A DNA stretch of 47,414 nt, taken from NCBI GenBank assembly GCA_007693955.1, contig RECR01000072.1, positions 1 through 47,414 on the forward strand. The letters run 5' to 3'. A model generated the notes under the pieces. That model was given only the letters and a program-made list of their open reading frames with translations. It did not search any database and was not told the DNA's origin. Position 1 is the stretch's first letter; the number at the start of each line of letters is the position of its first letter. The translations under genes and the position numbers were made by a program. This DNA comes from Gloeocapsa sp. DLM2.Bin57. Its GTDB lineage: Bacteria; Cyanobacteriota; Cyanobacteriia; Cyanobacteriales; Gloeocapsaceae. This document shows positions 8,857-17,829 of this stretch, piece by piece.

Positions 8857-8965
8857 ATCTTTCTCTTTGACCTGAGTCGGTTTGGATAAATAGAATTAGT
8901 AGAAAAACGGTAGGAACTAATACAAAGAGAATTGTTGCCACAAAACCAAGATCATTAACTTGCAT
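8855..8965 (-). CDS. psbM: Photosystem II reaction centre protein PsbM
   Basis: A 36-aa single-helix membrane protein starting [18 protein letters not shown] and continuing with a hydrophobic helix to [10 protein letters not shown], an almost textbook PsbM. PsbM sits at the dimer interface of photosystem II in the thylakoid membrane. The helix spans residues 6-27, and the hydrophilic tail faces one side of the membrane. It lies 66 bases downstream of the ferredoxin gene on the same strand and probably shares its transcript. The stop codon lies inside the T run of the bidirectional terminator. Confidence 0.97.
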   Translation of the reverse strand: MQVNDLGFVATILFVLVPTVFLLILFIQTDSGQRER

Positions 8966-9031
8966 AGAAAAACACCTGTAAACTAATTAATCCGAGCTAA
9001 AGATAGGATATCATTTTTTGCTCACAACAGA

Positions 9032-9325
9032 CTAAGGCTTTGTATTGACGCTAACAGGACCATTGACCAAGGTTTGACAAGCTAAACGATAATTACTAGG
9101 CTTTTTCTTGAGTTTACGTTGTTCAAATTCCGTAGGCTCAGAGAGATTCTCCATCCCCTCGACTATTTCCACGATACAAGTACCACATTGACCATAACCC
9201 CCACAATTCATCAATTTTCCCTTTAAAGTGTACAAATCTATGCCATTTTGCAAGGCTTTCTCTCTCAGATTTGCTCCAGTGGCTACAACAACTTCTTTCT
9301 TTTCTTTGATAAAGTTAATGGTCAC
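9032..9325 (-). CDS. [2Fe-2S] ferredoxin-like protein
   Basis: A 97-aa plant-type [2Fe-2S] ferredoxin domain protein. The cluster ligands are visible in [10 protein letters not shown] (three cysteines) and the distant fourth in [10 protein letters not shown]. The sequence begins with a short beta strand ([16 protein letters not shown]) as in this branch, and differs from photosynthetic PetF in being shorter and having a basic insertion ([10 protein letters not shown]). The start is GTG, with GGAG about 11 bases upstream. Ferredoxins of this type occur next to psbM or psbB in other cyanobacteria (from memory), and the partner is unknown. It is probably co-transcribed with psbM. Confidence 0.88.
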   Translation of the reverse strand: MTINFIKEKKEVVVATGANLREKALQNGIDLYTLKGKLMNCGGYGQCGTCIVEIVEGMENLSEPTEFEQRKLKKKPSNYRLACQTLVNGPVSVNTKP

Positions 9326-9471
9326 GTGCTTTTCTCCATATTAATATATATTAAAAATTATAAATTTTTTTTAACCTAATCTTTGAGAATCTTAAAAATT
9401 TACAAAAAAACAGAATACTTAAACAATTGTTATTTATATTAGAGTCAATAATCTAGTAAATATAAAGTTTT

Positions 9472-10908
9472 ATGGATTTTTTCAGCAATACAGTCGCTCT
9501 ATCGCGAACCCAATTCGCTTTAACAGCGATATTTCATATGCTTTGGCCCGTATTAACTACGGGAATGTCCATCTATCTAGTCATAGTAGAGGGATTATGG
9601 TTAAAAACCCGTAACCCTGCTTACTATCATCACGCTAGGTTTTGGGCAAAACTCTACGTACTTAACTTCGGGATTGGGGTAGCTAGTGGTGTACCCATGG
9701 AATTCCAATTCGGTACAAATTGGGCACCCTTTTCTGAAGCAGTAGGAGACTTTTTCGGTAGTGTCCTCGGTTTTGAAGCCTCTATGGCGTTTATGCTAGA
9801 AGCAGGTTTCTTAGGAATTATGCTCTTTGGTTGGGAACGGGTTAACCCCCTCATCCACTATTTAGCAACTATCCTAGTAGCCTTTGGCGCTAACCTATCT
9901 ACATTCTGGATTTTAACCGCTAATTCTTGGCTACAAACACCCGCAGGCGGTGAATTGGTTAACGGCAAATTTATCGTTAAAGATTTTTTTGCCGCCATTT
10001 TTAATCCCTTTATGGCAAAAAGCGTTTTACATATGTCCCTAGCTACTTGGGAAACCTCCCTATTCGTTATCGGTGGAATCAGCGCTTGGTATATCCTCAA
10101 TCAACGTCATCAAGAATTTTTTAGCAAATCATTCAAAATAGTCTTGATAGCAGCGATCGCCATCGCCCCACTGCAAATTTACGCAGGACATCTCAGCGGT
10201 GAACAAGTCTATCAATATCAACCCACTAAACTAGCAGCGATGGAAGCCCAATGGGAAACTATCCCCGCAGGAGTAAGCGCTCCCTGGAGTATGCTAGCTT
10301 TACCTAATGAAGCTGAAGAAAAAAACGACTGGGAAATAAGCTTTCCTAACGCTCTCGGTTATATCCTCGAACTAAAAAAAGAACTACCCTCACCTGTATT
10401 GGGATTAAAAGAGTGGCAACCAACAGAACGCCCCAAAATGATTGGTCTAATCTACTACTCCTTCCGCATCATGATCGCCGTGGGCTTCTTTTTAGCAGGA
10501 TTAATGTTAATTACCCTCATTCAATGGTTACGCGGTAGTCTCTCTAACGAAAAAATTATTAAACAACGCTGGTTATTACTAAGTTGGCTATTTGCAGGAC
10601 CTCTGGGTTATTTAGCCATTGAGTGCGGTTGGATTGTACGTTGTGTGGGCAGACAACCCTGGGCTCTTTACGGACAAATTCGCACCGCTGATGCTGCTTC
10701 GGTTATCCCTCCTAGTGACGTACTCGGCTCACTGATCGGTTTTGTCACAGTCTATTCTATTCTCTTTGTCTGTGCTCTCTATTTTGGTCGTCGCATTATT
10801 ATCACAGGTCCTAATCTTGACCTACCTATTCCAGGTGAACCCATAGTTGGTCTTAAAGTAGAGCCCGCTGAACACAGACCAGATAGTCGCCCTGTTGAAG
10901 CACAATAA
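9472..10908 (+). CDS. cydA: Cytochrome bd-type quinol oxidase subunit I
   Basis: A 478-aa multi-helix membrane protein, the haem-bearing subunit of a bd oxidase that reduces oxygen with plastoquinol or a related quinol. Visible motifs: the early haem histidine (AIFHMLWPVLTTG, His22), FEASMAFMLEAGFLG carrying the two conserved glutamates of the proton path, KLAAMEAQWET of the quinol site, and GRQPW near residue 395. The region after KLAAMEA is short, so this is the short Q-loop (CIO-like) type. The residue three before the Arg of GRQPW, glutamate in the E. coli protein, is cysteine here. cydB follows after 11 bases. Confidence 0.94.
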   Translation: MDFFSNTVALSRTQFALTAIFHMLWPVLTTGMSIYLVIVEGLWLKTRNPAYYHHARFWAKLYVLNFGIGVASGVPMEFQFGTNWAPFSEAVGDFFGSVLGFEASMAFMLEAGFLGIMLFGWERVNPLIHYLATILVAFGANLSTFWILTANSWLQTPAGGELVNGKFIVKDFFAAIFNPFMAKSVLHMSLATWETSLFVIGGISAWYILNQRHQEFFSKSFKIVLIAAIAIAPLQIYAGHLSGEQVYQYQPTKLAAMEAQWETIPAGVSAPWSMLALPNEAEEKNDWEISFPNALGYILELKKELPSPVLGLKEWQPTERPKMIGLIYYSFRIMIAVGFFLAGLMLITLIQWLRGSLSNEKIIKQRWLLLSWLFAGPLGYLAIECGWIVRCVGRQPWALYGQIRTADAASVIPPSDVLGSLIGFVTVYSILFVCALYFGRRIIITGPNLDLPIPGEPIVGLKVEPAEHRPDSRPVEAQ

Positions 10909-10919
10909 GGAGATTAACT

Positions 10920-11933
10920 ATGGAAACACTCGGCTATTTTTTACCCCAAGTTTGGTTTTTTATCCTCGTACTGTTTTTATTTCTCTACGTTGTGCTCGAT
11001 GGTTTTGACTTGGGTGTGGGGATTCTCTCTCTGACTGCTTCTAGTGAGGAAAGACGCGGTATTCTCATGACTAGTTTAGGTAATGTCTGGGATGCTAATG
11101 AAACTTGGCTAGTTTTAATGGGTGGCGCATTATTTGGGGCTTTTCCCCTAGCCTATGGTACGATTCTCACCGCGTTATATATCCCTATCTTAACTATGGT
11201 GTTTGGTTTTATCTTCCGCGCTGTGGCTTTTGAATTTCGCGAACATTCTGATAATAAGATCTTTTGGAATTTTGCTTTTGGTGCGGGAAGTTTTCTGGCT
11301 GCACTTGGTCAAGGATTCTCTCTCGGTGCGGTTATCGATGGGATTAAGGTAGATGCAAGTGGTCATTTTATTGGCTCTACCTGGGATTGGTTAAATTGGC
11401 ACAATGCTATAGTAGCTTTGACTTTGATTCAGGGTTATGTCTTGATTGGCTCTACTTATCTGGTGATGAAAACAGAGGGTAAGTTACAAGAAACTCATTA
11501 TAAAACCGCTAAAATCGCTGCGGTAACTACTCTCATCGGCGCTGTAGCCATCACTGTTGCTACTCCTTTCCTCTCTGATGAGATTCGATTACGTTTATTT
11601 CAACAACCCTTTGTTTACATTTTTGCTCTGATTCCTGTTGTAGGAACTTTCTTGATTTGGCGCTTAATTACTGGGTTGAATAAACGTCAGGAAGTAACCC
11701 CTTTTGTGATGACTATCCTTATTTATGTCCTCACTTTTTTGGGGTTGGCTTTGATCGTTTTTCCTTATATCATTCCACCGACTATTACTATCTATCAAGC
11801 TGCTGCTTCTCCTAGCTCTTTGGTATTTATGCTCATTTTTATCGGTGTGTTGATTCCGATTATGTTGTTCTATAACATTTATCAATACGTTGTCTTCCGC
11901 GGTAAGGTGAAAACTAGTATCTACGGGGATTAA
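10920..11933 (+). CDS. cydB: Cytochrome bd-type quinol oxidase subunit II
   Basis: A 337-aa integral membrane protein with about eight to nine hydrophobic helices, the partner of CydA. The N-terminal helix carries the family motif YVVLDGFDLGVGIL, followed by GNVWDANETWLVLMGGALFGAFP, both diagnostic for CydB/CioB. The ATG follows AAGGAG at good spacing, 11 bases after cydA, so the two form an operon. No cydX-like gene or CydCD assembly transporter is seen. The stop codon overlaps the stop of the convergent histidine kinase gene by 4 bases (TTAA). Confidence 0.95.
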   Translation: METLGYFLPQVWFFILVLFLFLYVVLDGFDLGVGILSLTASSEERRGILMTSLGNVWDANETWLVLMGGALFGAFPLAYGTILTALYIPILTMVFGFIFRAVAFEFREHSDNKIFWNFAFGAGSFLAALGQGFSLGAVIDGIKVDASGHFIGSTWDWLNWHNAIVALTLIQGYVLIGSTYLVMKTEGKLQETHYKTAKIAAVTTLIGAVAITVATPFLSDEIRLRLFQQPFVYIFALIPVVGTFLIWRLITGLNKRQEVTPFVMTILIYVLTFLGLALIVFPYIIPPTITIYQAAASPSSLVFMLIFIGVLIPIMLFYNIYQYVVFRGKVKTSIYGD

Positions 11934-13828
11934 TTTTGTTGAACTTGACCATTTAAACTACTAATGGCAAGTTCTTCTTTTTGGCATAATAATGGTAACC
12001 TGATTTGTACAGTAGTTCCTTGCTCGATTCCTTCACTATACAGATCAATTGTCCCTCCCATTAATTCTGTATAGCTGCGGGAAATGGCTAATCCTAATCC
12101 TGTTCCTTCGTTTTTACGAGTAGTTGAAGAGTCAATCATCTCAAAGGGTCTAAATAGTTTACTTTGTAATTCTGGCGCTATACCAATTCCTGTGTCTTTA
12201 ATACTAATGATCACTAAATTATCGACTATTTGACTACTAATACTAATCATTCCTGTTTCGGTAAATTTGATGGCATTATGAATGACATTAGTCAGAACTT
12301 GTTTTAATTTGAGACTGTCTGCATACACCATTAGGATATTATCAGATAAATTAACGGCTAACCTTAAACCTTTTTTGTCTATCTCTATTTTCTTTAAATC
12401 AACAATATTTTTAATTAAATTATTAAGATCTAAAGACTCTAATTGTACTGAAGCTTTACCAGATTCTATTTGGGTAATATCTAAAATGGAATTAATTATA
12501 CTGAGTAAATATCTGGCTGATTCTTCTGATTTTTGTAACCATTCTTGCTTTTCTTCTTCACTGTTATAAAATCCTCCTCTTACTAACTCGATCAAGTTAA
12601 TTATGCCATTGAGTGGTGTTCTTAATTCATGAGATGTTGTGGCGAGAAATTGGATTTTTAATTGGTTGGCTATTTTGGCTTCTTCCCAATATTGCTCTAC
12701 TTTTTTTCCCCAAGTTTTTAACTGATCAATCATTAGATTTAAACCTTCGGAAAGTTGCTTGATTTCTCGAATATAAAAATCTTGAGGTATTTTTTCGTTA
12801 GATTCTAAATGTTTAGTTTCTAAAGCATAATCTCTGAGTCTTTCTAATGGACGTGCTAAGGTATTGGCAATTAATAACATTACCCAAGCACTAATTATAA
12901 ACATTAAAACTCCCATTCCTAATAAAACTTGCCAAATATCTCCTAAAGGAATAAGTGCATCTTCTAGAGGAGTTACTGCTAAAATAACCCACATTTGTCC
13001 TTCTTCTAAGGTAACAGGATTGGGAAGGGAACTATAACCGGCTACTACTTCTAAACCATTTTTTTCTAACGCGAATAAGTGTAAAAAATTCTCTTCACCT
13101 GCGATCGCGTTTTCTACTAACCTTTGTAATCTTGGTGCGTCGCTTAACTCATCTATATTACGTCCAACTTGATGGGGTAAAGGATGAGTTAAAATAACTC
13201 CTTCTTGATTAATAACCACGGGATAACCAATTAGTATCCCTGGAGTGGGTTTCTCTTGTTTGAGTAAAGCTGCTTTGATTACTAATCCATATGTTAAATT
13301 TCCCGACTGATTATAAACTGGCACTGCTAAAATTAACTCTAGTTGATTATCTGTATTGGTTTGTGCTTGGGGTAAAATTTGTTGTACATAAACTTGTTTA
13401 GAGGTGGTTAAAATATTTTCTTGTCTTGGTGACCATTGATTGTTCAATTCAACTAACATATTCTCAGTACAAGTATTAGCGGTTAATTGGTTAGTTGCTA
13501 AGTTAATTAGTTGCACACAGTTGATATGAGTGGGTAAATCTGTTTGCAATTGATTCAGAAAAAGTTGATAATCTGAAATGTTACCAGTTTGTAGTAAAGA
13601 ACTCTGACTCGCTGTTACTAAATGATTACGAAGAGCTTCGATTGAGTTTTGGATATCTTCTCCCTTTCTGATCGCACTTTGGGTTAAATTTTGTCTCCCT
13701 GTCTCTAAAAAAGCTGACCTAGCTTTAAGATAGGTTAAACCTATACCACCAAGTAAAACCGGCATTGTCATTCCAAATAAGCCTAAAAATAAAATGCGAC
13801 GAAAAGAAAGTTGTGGAATGGGAAACAT
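11930..13828 (-). CDS. Membrane sensor histidine kinase with extracytoplasmic Cache-like domain
   Basis: About 632 aa. One N-terminal membrane helix (ILFLGLFGMTMPVLLGGIGL), a roughly 270-residue extracytoplasmic part resembling a double Cache sensor, a second helix (VLLGMGVLMFIISAWVMLLI, about residues 300-320), a HAMP linker, a HisKA domain with the phospho-accepting histidine in SHELRTPLNG (residue 400), and a HATPase domain with NVIHNAIKF, DTGIGI and GTGLGLAIS. There is no receiver domain and no response regulator gene nearby, so it is an orphan kinase. The start could be 13885, but 13828 gives a normal N-terminus directly before helix 1. It overlaps cydB by 4 bases at the 3' end. Confidence 0.85.
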   Translation of the reverse strand: MFPIPQLSFRRILFLGLFGMTMPVLLGGIGLTYLKARSAFLETGRQNLTQSAIRKGEDIQNSIEALRNHLVTASQSSLLQTGNISDYQLFLNQLQTDLPTHINCVQLINLATNQLTANTCTENMLVELNNQWSPRQENILTTSKQVYVQQILPQAQTNTDNQLELILAVPVYNQSGNLTYGLVIKAALLKQEKPTPGILIGYPVVINQEGVILTHPLPHQVGRNIDELSDAPRLQRLVENAIAGEENFLHLFALEKNGLEVVAGYSSLPNPVTLEEGQMWVILAVTPLEDALIPLGDIWQVLLGMGVLMFIISAWVMLLIANTLARPLERLRDYALETKHLESNEKIPQDFYIREIKQLSEGLNLMIDQLKTWGKKVEQYWEEAKIANQLKIQFLATTSHELRTPLNGIINLIELVRGGFYNSEEEKQEWLQKSEESARYLLSIINSILDITQIESGKASVQLESLDLNNLIKNIVDLKKIEIDKKGLRLAVNLSDNILMVYADSLKLKQVLTNVIHNAIKFTETGMISISSQIVDNLVIISIKDTGIGIAPELQSKLFRPFEMIDSSTTRKNEGTGLGLAISRSYTELMGGTIDLYSEGIEQGTTVQIRLPLLCQKEELAISSLNGQVQQN

Positions 13829-14480
13829 GAGTAAAAAAATGATGATGAAGTTAACAGCTATTCTAGCAATGACTGCTGATGGCAAAATTAGCGATCGCCA
13901 TAAAACTAGAGCTACATTTACTTCTCTTGCAGATAAACAGCACTTAAGAGAGCTTATAACTCAATTCGACGCTATTTTATTCGGAGCAGGCACATTAAGA
14001 GCTTATGGTACAACTATAACCATCCCTAACTCTCAATGGCAACCTATTAATATCGTTATTTCCTATTCTGGTGAAATTTCCCCTCAGTTACCTTTCTTTA
14101 CTCAACCTGTGTCTCGTTGGTTAATCACTACCACTACTGGTGCTGAAATCTGGCAAAATGAGCAAATTACTGCTTTTGAGCGCTTAATTATTAATGATGA
14201 GATTCAATGGTTAGCAATCTTAACTCAATTGCATCAATTGGGAATCACTAAACTAGGTGTCTTGGGAGGAGGAGAGTTAGTGGCGTCTTTATTAGCTTTA
14301 GGGTTAATTGATGAATTTTGGCTAACTATTTGTCCAATTATGTTAGGAGGTAAAGACTCACCCACCCCTGTAGATGGTTTGGGCTTACCTTCACCACAAC
14401 TCCTAGAGTTATTATCTGTTAATCAGGTTGGACAAGAGTTGTTCTTACACTACAAGTGTATAAATAATCTGTGTTTCTAA
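13827..14480 (+). CDS. RibD-type pyrimidine reductase domain protein
   Basis: A stand-alone RibD C-terminal (dihydrofolate-reductase-like) domain of about 217 aa. It starts KLTAILAMTADGKISDRH and has FGAGTLRAYG near residue 55, GVLGGGELVASLL near residue 150 and a final PIMLGGKDSPTP, as in 5-amino-6-(5-phosphoribosylamino)uracil reductases of riboflavin synthesis. The zinc deaminase half of a full RibD is absent. The exact start among clustered ATGs (13827, 13839-13845) is uncertain. The 13827 ATG shares a CATG palindrome with the divergent kinase start. The 3' end overlaps ribBA by 36 bases, tail to tail, so two riboflavin genes face each other. Confidence 0.82.
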   Translation: MSKKMMMKLTAILAMTADGKISDRHKTRATFTSLADKQHLRELITQFDAILFGAGTLRAYGTTITIPNSQWQPINIVISYSGEISPQLPFFTQPVSRWLITTTTGAEIWQNEQITAFERLIINDEIQWLAILTQLHQLGITKLGVLGGGELVASLLALGLIDEFWLTICPIMLGGKDSPTPVDGLGLPSPQLLELLSVNQVGQELFLHYKCINNLCF

Positions 14481-16115
14481 CTCCTTGGCTAGATTAACTA
14501 AAGATTGAGCACTAGGAAAGTTTCTTCTATCTAGTTTAACCTGTAAACCAGTCATGGGATCGTCTCCAGTAGAAATCAGAAATTCTAAATACTTCAGAGA
14601 AGACCAATTACTTAATTCAGTTAAAATACTAGCAATTGCTTGTAAATAGGGGTGATTCCTATCTTGATACCAATTAGATGTAGCTAAATCACTTTGATCA
14701 AAACCGAGATGGAAAATTAAAGCAGGATTATTAAAAAGGGCGATCGCTACTGGTCGTGCTTCTTCTTGTATTACTAAATGATATGTTTCAGCGAGATGGC
14801 GAATTTTAGCCAATTTCTCATAATTTTCCTGAATTGATTCTGTTTCCTGTTGCCAAGCGATCGCAATGGTGATTAAATAGGTCTGTAACAACATATGACC
14901 TAGTTTCTTGGCTTTGGTAGCTAAATAAATCGAGTTATAGTCATTTGCTTCGATTAATAGAGGTAACCTCTCTACTATTTCTAAGCCATAACCTTTTAAG
15001 CCCGCGATTTTACGCGGGTTATTGGTAATTAAACGAATTTTACTGATTCCTAAATCATTGAGCATTTGCGCACCCATACCATAGTCTCGCAAGTCAGCGG
15101 GAAAGCCCAATTTTTCGTTAGCTTGCACCGTATCTAAACCCATATCTTGGAGAGAATAGGCTTTTAGTTTATTAATTAAGCCGATACCTCTCCCTTCCTG
15201 TCTAAGATACACTACTACACCAAATCCCGCGGCTTCAATCATTTTTAATGCTGCATTTAACTGCATTCTACAGTCACAACGCAAAGAGCCAAGAGCATCC
15301 CCTGTCAGACATTCTGAGTGCATTCTCACCATTACTGGTTGATCACGGAATGACTCGATATCTCCTTTGACGATCGCTACGTGTTCACTATTATCTAAGA
15401 GATTACGATAAGCGTAGAGGTGAAATGTGCCAAACTGACTAGGTAGTTGACAGACTGCTTCTCTTTTCACAAAGCGATCGTGTTGTAAACGGTAACTAAT
15501 CAAGTCAGCGATACTAATTATTTTCAGTTGATGTTTGCGCGCGTACTCAAATAATTGCGGTAATCTCGCCATCGAACCGTCATTATTTTGGATTTCACAG
15601 ATTACCCCTGCAGGGTATAACCCCGCTAAACGTGCTAAATCGATCGCTGCTTCTGTGTGACCCGCTCTTTTTAAGACTCCTCCCTCACGCGCCCGAATGG
15701 GGAAGATATGACCAGGGCGTCGTAAATCTTCTGGTTGAGTTTGGGGATTTAAGACTATTTGTATTGTTCTAGCGCGATCTTCTGCTGAAATACCTGTGGT
15801 TACACCTAGACTGGGTGAAGCGTCAATACTTACGGTAAAGGCGGTTTGATTGGTGTCTGTATTGTTTGTTACCATTAATGGCAATTCTAAGGCGTCTAGG
15901 CGCTCCCCAGTCATCGCCAAGCAGATTAATCCTCTAGCTTCTACCGCCATGAAATTAATCATATCTGGGGTGACAAATTGAGCAGCACCGATTAAATCGC
16001 CTTCGTTTTCTCTGTTTTCGTCATCTACGACTACGATGAGGCGACCTGCTTTTAATTCTGCTAAAGCTGAATCTATACTGTCAAATTTGGCTTGATGGAC
16101 TTGGGGTTCTTCCAC
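14445..16115 (-). CDS. ribBA: Bifunctional DHBP synthase / GTP cyclohydrolase II
   Basis: A 556-aa RibBA supplying both precursors of riboflavin. Residues 1-205 are 3,4-dihydroxy-2-butanone 4-phosphate synthase (DDENRENEGD metal/acid loop, RxGHIFPIRAREGGVLKRAGHTEA). Residues 210-405 are GTP cyclohydrolase II with the zinc cysteines in CLTGDALGSLRCDC and RQEGRGIGL. The last 150 residues are an extension with no motif I recognise; a RibBA of about this length is, as I recall, usual in cyanobacteria. The coding end overlaps the convergent RibD-type reductase by 36 bases, so the two mRNAs are antisense to one another at their ends. Confidence 0.95.
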   Translation of the reverse strand: MEEPQVHQAKFDSIDSALAELKAGRLIVVVDDENRENEGDLIGAAQFVTPDMINFMAVEARGLICLAMTGERLDALELPLMVTNNTDTNQTAFTVSIDASPSLGVTTGISAEDRARTIQIVLNPQTQPEDLRRPGHIFPIRAREGGVLKRAGHTEAAIDLARLAGLYPAGVICEIQNNDGSMARLPQLFEYARKHQLKIISIADLISYRLQHDRFVKREAVCQLPSQFGTFHLYAYRNLLDNSEHVAIVKGDIESFRDQPVMVRMHSECLTGDALGSLRCDCRMQLNAALKMIEAAGFGVVVYLRQEGRGIGLINKLKAYSLQDMGLDTVQANEKLGFPADLRDYGMGAQMLNDLGISKIRLITNNPRKIAGLKGYGLEIVERLPLLIEANDYNSIYLATKAKKLGHMLLQTYLITIAIAWQQETESIQENYEKLAKIRHLAETYHLVIQEEARPVAIALFNNPALIFHLGFDQSDLATSNWYQDRNHPYLQAIASILTELSNWSSLKYLEFLISTGDDPMTGLQVKLDRRNFPSAQSLVNLAKELETQIIYTLVV

Positions 16116-16195
16116 GATAACTTATGTAAATTTTTATGACTTTTTACTCATTTTAACAGAAATCTTGACTTAGTAATTTTCCTTACGGAAGTCAC

Positions 16196-16215
16196 GGGTT
16201 ACGCTACGCTAACCC
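16196..16215. repeat. Short palindromic repeat at the radical SAM gene 3' end
   Basis: GGGTTACGCTACGCTAACCC has a 6-bp stem with an 8-base loop and resembles a short palindrome that I remember as frequent in many cyanobacterial genomes. It contains the stop codon and the last codons of the radical SAM gene (the WVSVA end). Confidence 0.5.
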
Positions 16216-17551
16216 ATCCTACGTTAATAACTTTCCTGAGTAAGTCTTCAATACCCTCAACCACTATAATAGGTATATTTAAGCGTTGGGAAACTTCACT
16301 CACTGTTAAGTCATCTAAAAAGTATTCAGAACCATACTTCAGTATCAAAGAGGGTAAAATAATCCCTTCTCCTAAGTCTTTTTCTGCTAATCCTAACAGT
16401 AAATCATGTCCCGTGAGTAACCCTGTTACTGTCATTTCTTGTCCCCAATAATCACTCTGTAAGGGTGCTAAGTTTACCTCTAAACCCTCTACTTGATTTA
16501 ATCTGGTTACTAAGGGTTGAAAAGCCATGGCTACAGCGTTTCCTACTACCCAAGTCAACCTTGTTGGCTGCTTTATACTAGCAGGTAATATTTTTTGGGC
16601 TTGAATCTGAAATTCTTTGAGAAACTGACGTATTGAACCTACCCCATTACCAATTTGGGGATAATCTTCATAAGTTGATTCTGCTGGTAATTCTCTTTGA
16701 GCTATTAAATACCACTCATCTGCTAACCAAGCAAAACGTGTACCGTATTTTTGACTAAATTTCTTTTGGATTGTTTCTACTTGCTCGATTACTTCTTGTG
16801 CTTTACTTCTGGTTACAGGGTTTAATTCATCCTCTTGGGGACGAAATCTAGTTAAACCCACGGGTACTACCGCTGCTGATAATACTGCGGGGATTTCGCC
16901 ACTATGAAAACTGCTCAAATCTAAGAGGGTTGTTTCGAGATGCTTTCCGTCGTTAATTCCTGGACAAACTACTACTTGAGCATGAATTGATAAACGTTTT
17001 TCTTTAAACCAGTTTAATTGCTCTAAAATTTGACCCGCGCGCTCATTTTTGAGTAATCTAATCCTGATATCTGGCTCTGTGGCGTGTACGGATACGTATA
17101 ATGGGGATAAGCGCATCTGTTCAATTCTTTGCCATTCTTTTTGTGTCAGATTGGTTAGGGTTAGATAACTTCCATACAAGAAACTGAGACGGTAATCATC
17201 GTCTTTTAAGTAAAGACTATCTCTTTTTCCTGGAGGTTGTTGATCAATAAAACAAAATGGACAACGATTGTTACATTGGATTAAACCATCAAATAAGGCT
17301 GTTTCAAATTCTAGCCCTAAGTCTTCGTCATAATCTTTTTCTATTTCGACTATGTGTGTTTTTCCTTGGCTGTCTAATACCTCTAAAGTCAGAAATTCAT
17401 CAGCACAAAGGTATTGATAGTCAATTAAATCTCTAGGAGATGTTCCATTGATACTAATTATGGCGTCTCCTATAGCAAATCCGATCTCTTCAGCAATTGA
17501 GTTGGGGATAATTTGGCTAATGCGCGCAGGTTGAGTAGCAGTTTTACTCAT
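16199..17551 (-). CDS. PDZ and radical SAM protein (TIGR03279-like)
   Basis: A 450-aa protein of a conserved cyanobacterial family (TIGR03279-like, with DUF512). Residues 10-80 form a small PDZ-like domain (ISQIIPNSIAEEIGFAIGDAIISINGT). The iron-sulfur motif CNNRCPFCFIDQ near residue 93 gives a CxxxCxxC radical SAM cluster, followed by LSFLYGSYLTLTNL and YVSVHATEP strands. The C-terminal part (DUF512-like) is rich in GLLTGHDLL and LPSLIL segments. The substrate is not established. The extreme C-terminus is encoded by a palindromic repeat. Its start lies 20 bases after the DUF2442 stop on the same strand, so they may share a transcript. Confidence 0.88.
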   Translation of the reverse strand: MSKTATQPARISQIIPNSIAEEIGFAIGDAIISINGTSPRDLIDYQYLCADEFLTLEVLDSQGKTHIVEIEKDYDEDLGLEFETALFDGLIQCNNRCPFCFIDQQPPGKRDSLYLKDDDYRLSFLYGSYLTLTNLTQKEWQRIEQMRLSPLYVSVHATEPDIRIRLLKNERAGQILEQLNWFKEKRLSIHAQVVVCPGINDGKHLETTLLDLSSFHSGEIPAVLSAAVVPVGLTRFRPQEDELNPVTRSKAQEVIEQVETIQKKFSQKYGTRFAWLADEWYLIAQRELPAESTYEDYPQIGNGVGSIRQFLKEFQIQAQKILPASIKQPTRLTWVVGNAVAMAFQPLVTRLNQVEGLEVNLAPLQSDYWGQEMTVTGLLTGHDLLLGLAEKDLGEGIILPSLILKYGSEYFLDDLTVSEVSQRLNIPIIVVEGIEDLLRKVINVGWVSVA

Positions 17552-17571
17552 AGTTTCTTGTTCGGTTTAAA

Positions 17572-17829
17572 CTATTTGTGTTTTAAAGGAAATCTTTGAG
17601 GATTTTGAATAATTTCTTTGCTTAAATCAATGTCTAAATCTGGCCAATAGAAATGATTGGGAAATGGTTCTTGGATGTTAAGTATTTGTTTAATTGTAGC
17701 ATTTTCAAACCAAGGAAAATCTTCATAGGAAAGAAACATCTCTTCTTCTGATAAGATCCAAATCCCCTTAGATGACACGTGAGTTACTTCAACTTTTAAA
17801 GTATTTTTTCCAGGCATTTCTGATTTCAT
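17572..17829 (-). CDS. DUF2442-like small protein
   Basis: About 85 aa. The pattern GIWILSEEEMFLSYEDFPWF followed by YWPDLDIDLS and a QRFPL tail matches DUF2442 proteins, which often follow a DUF4160 gene. I chose the ATG at 17829; a TTG at 17844 is the other option. It overlaps the upstream DUF4160 gene by about 41 bases, which suggests translational coupling. Such pairs are candidate toxin-antitoxin modules, with this member the likely antitoxin, but that role is inference from gene layout. Confidence 0.75.
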   Translation of the reverse strand: MKSEMPGKNTLKVEVTHVSSKGIWILSEEEMFLSYEDFPWFENATIKQILNIQEPFPNHFYWPDLDIDLSKEIIQNPQRFPLKHK

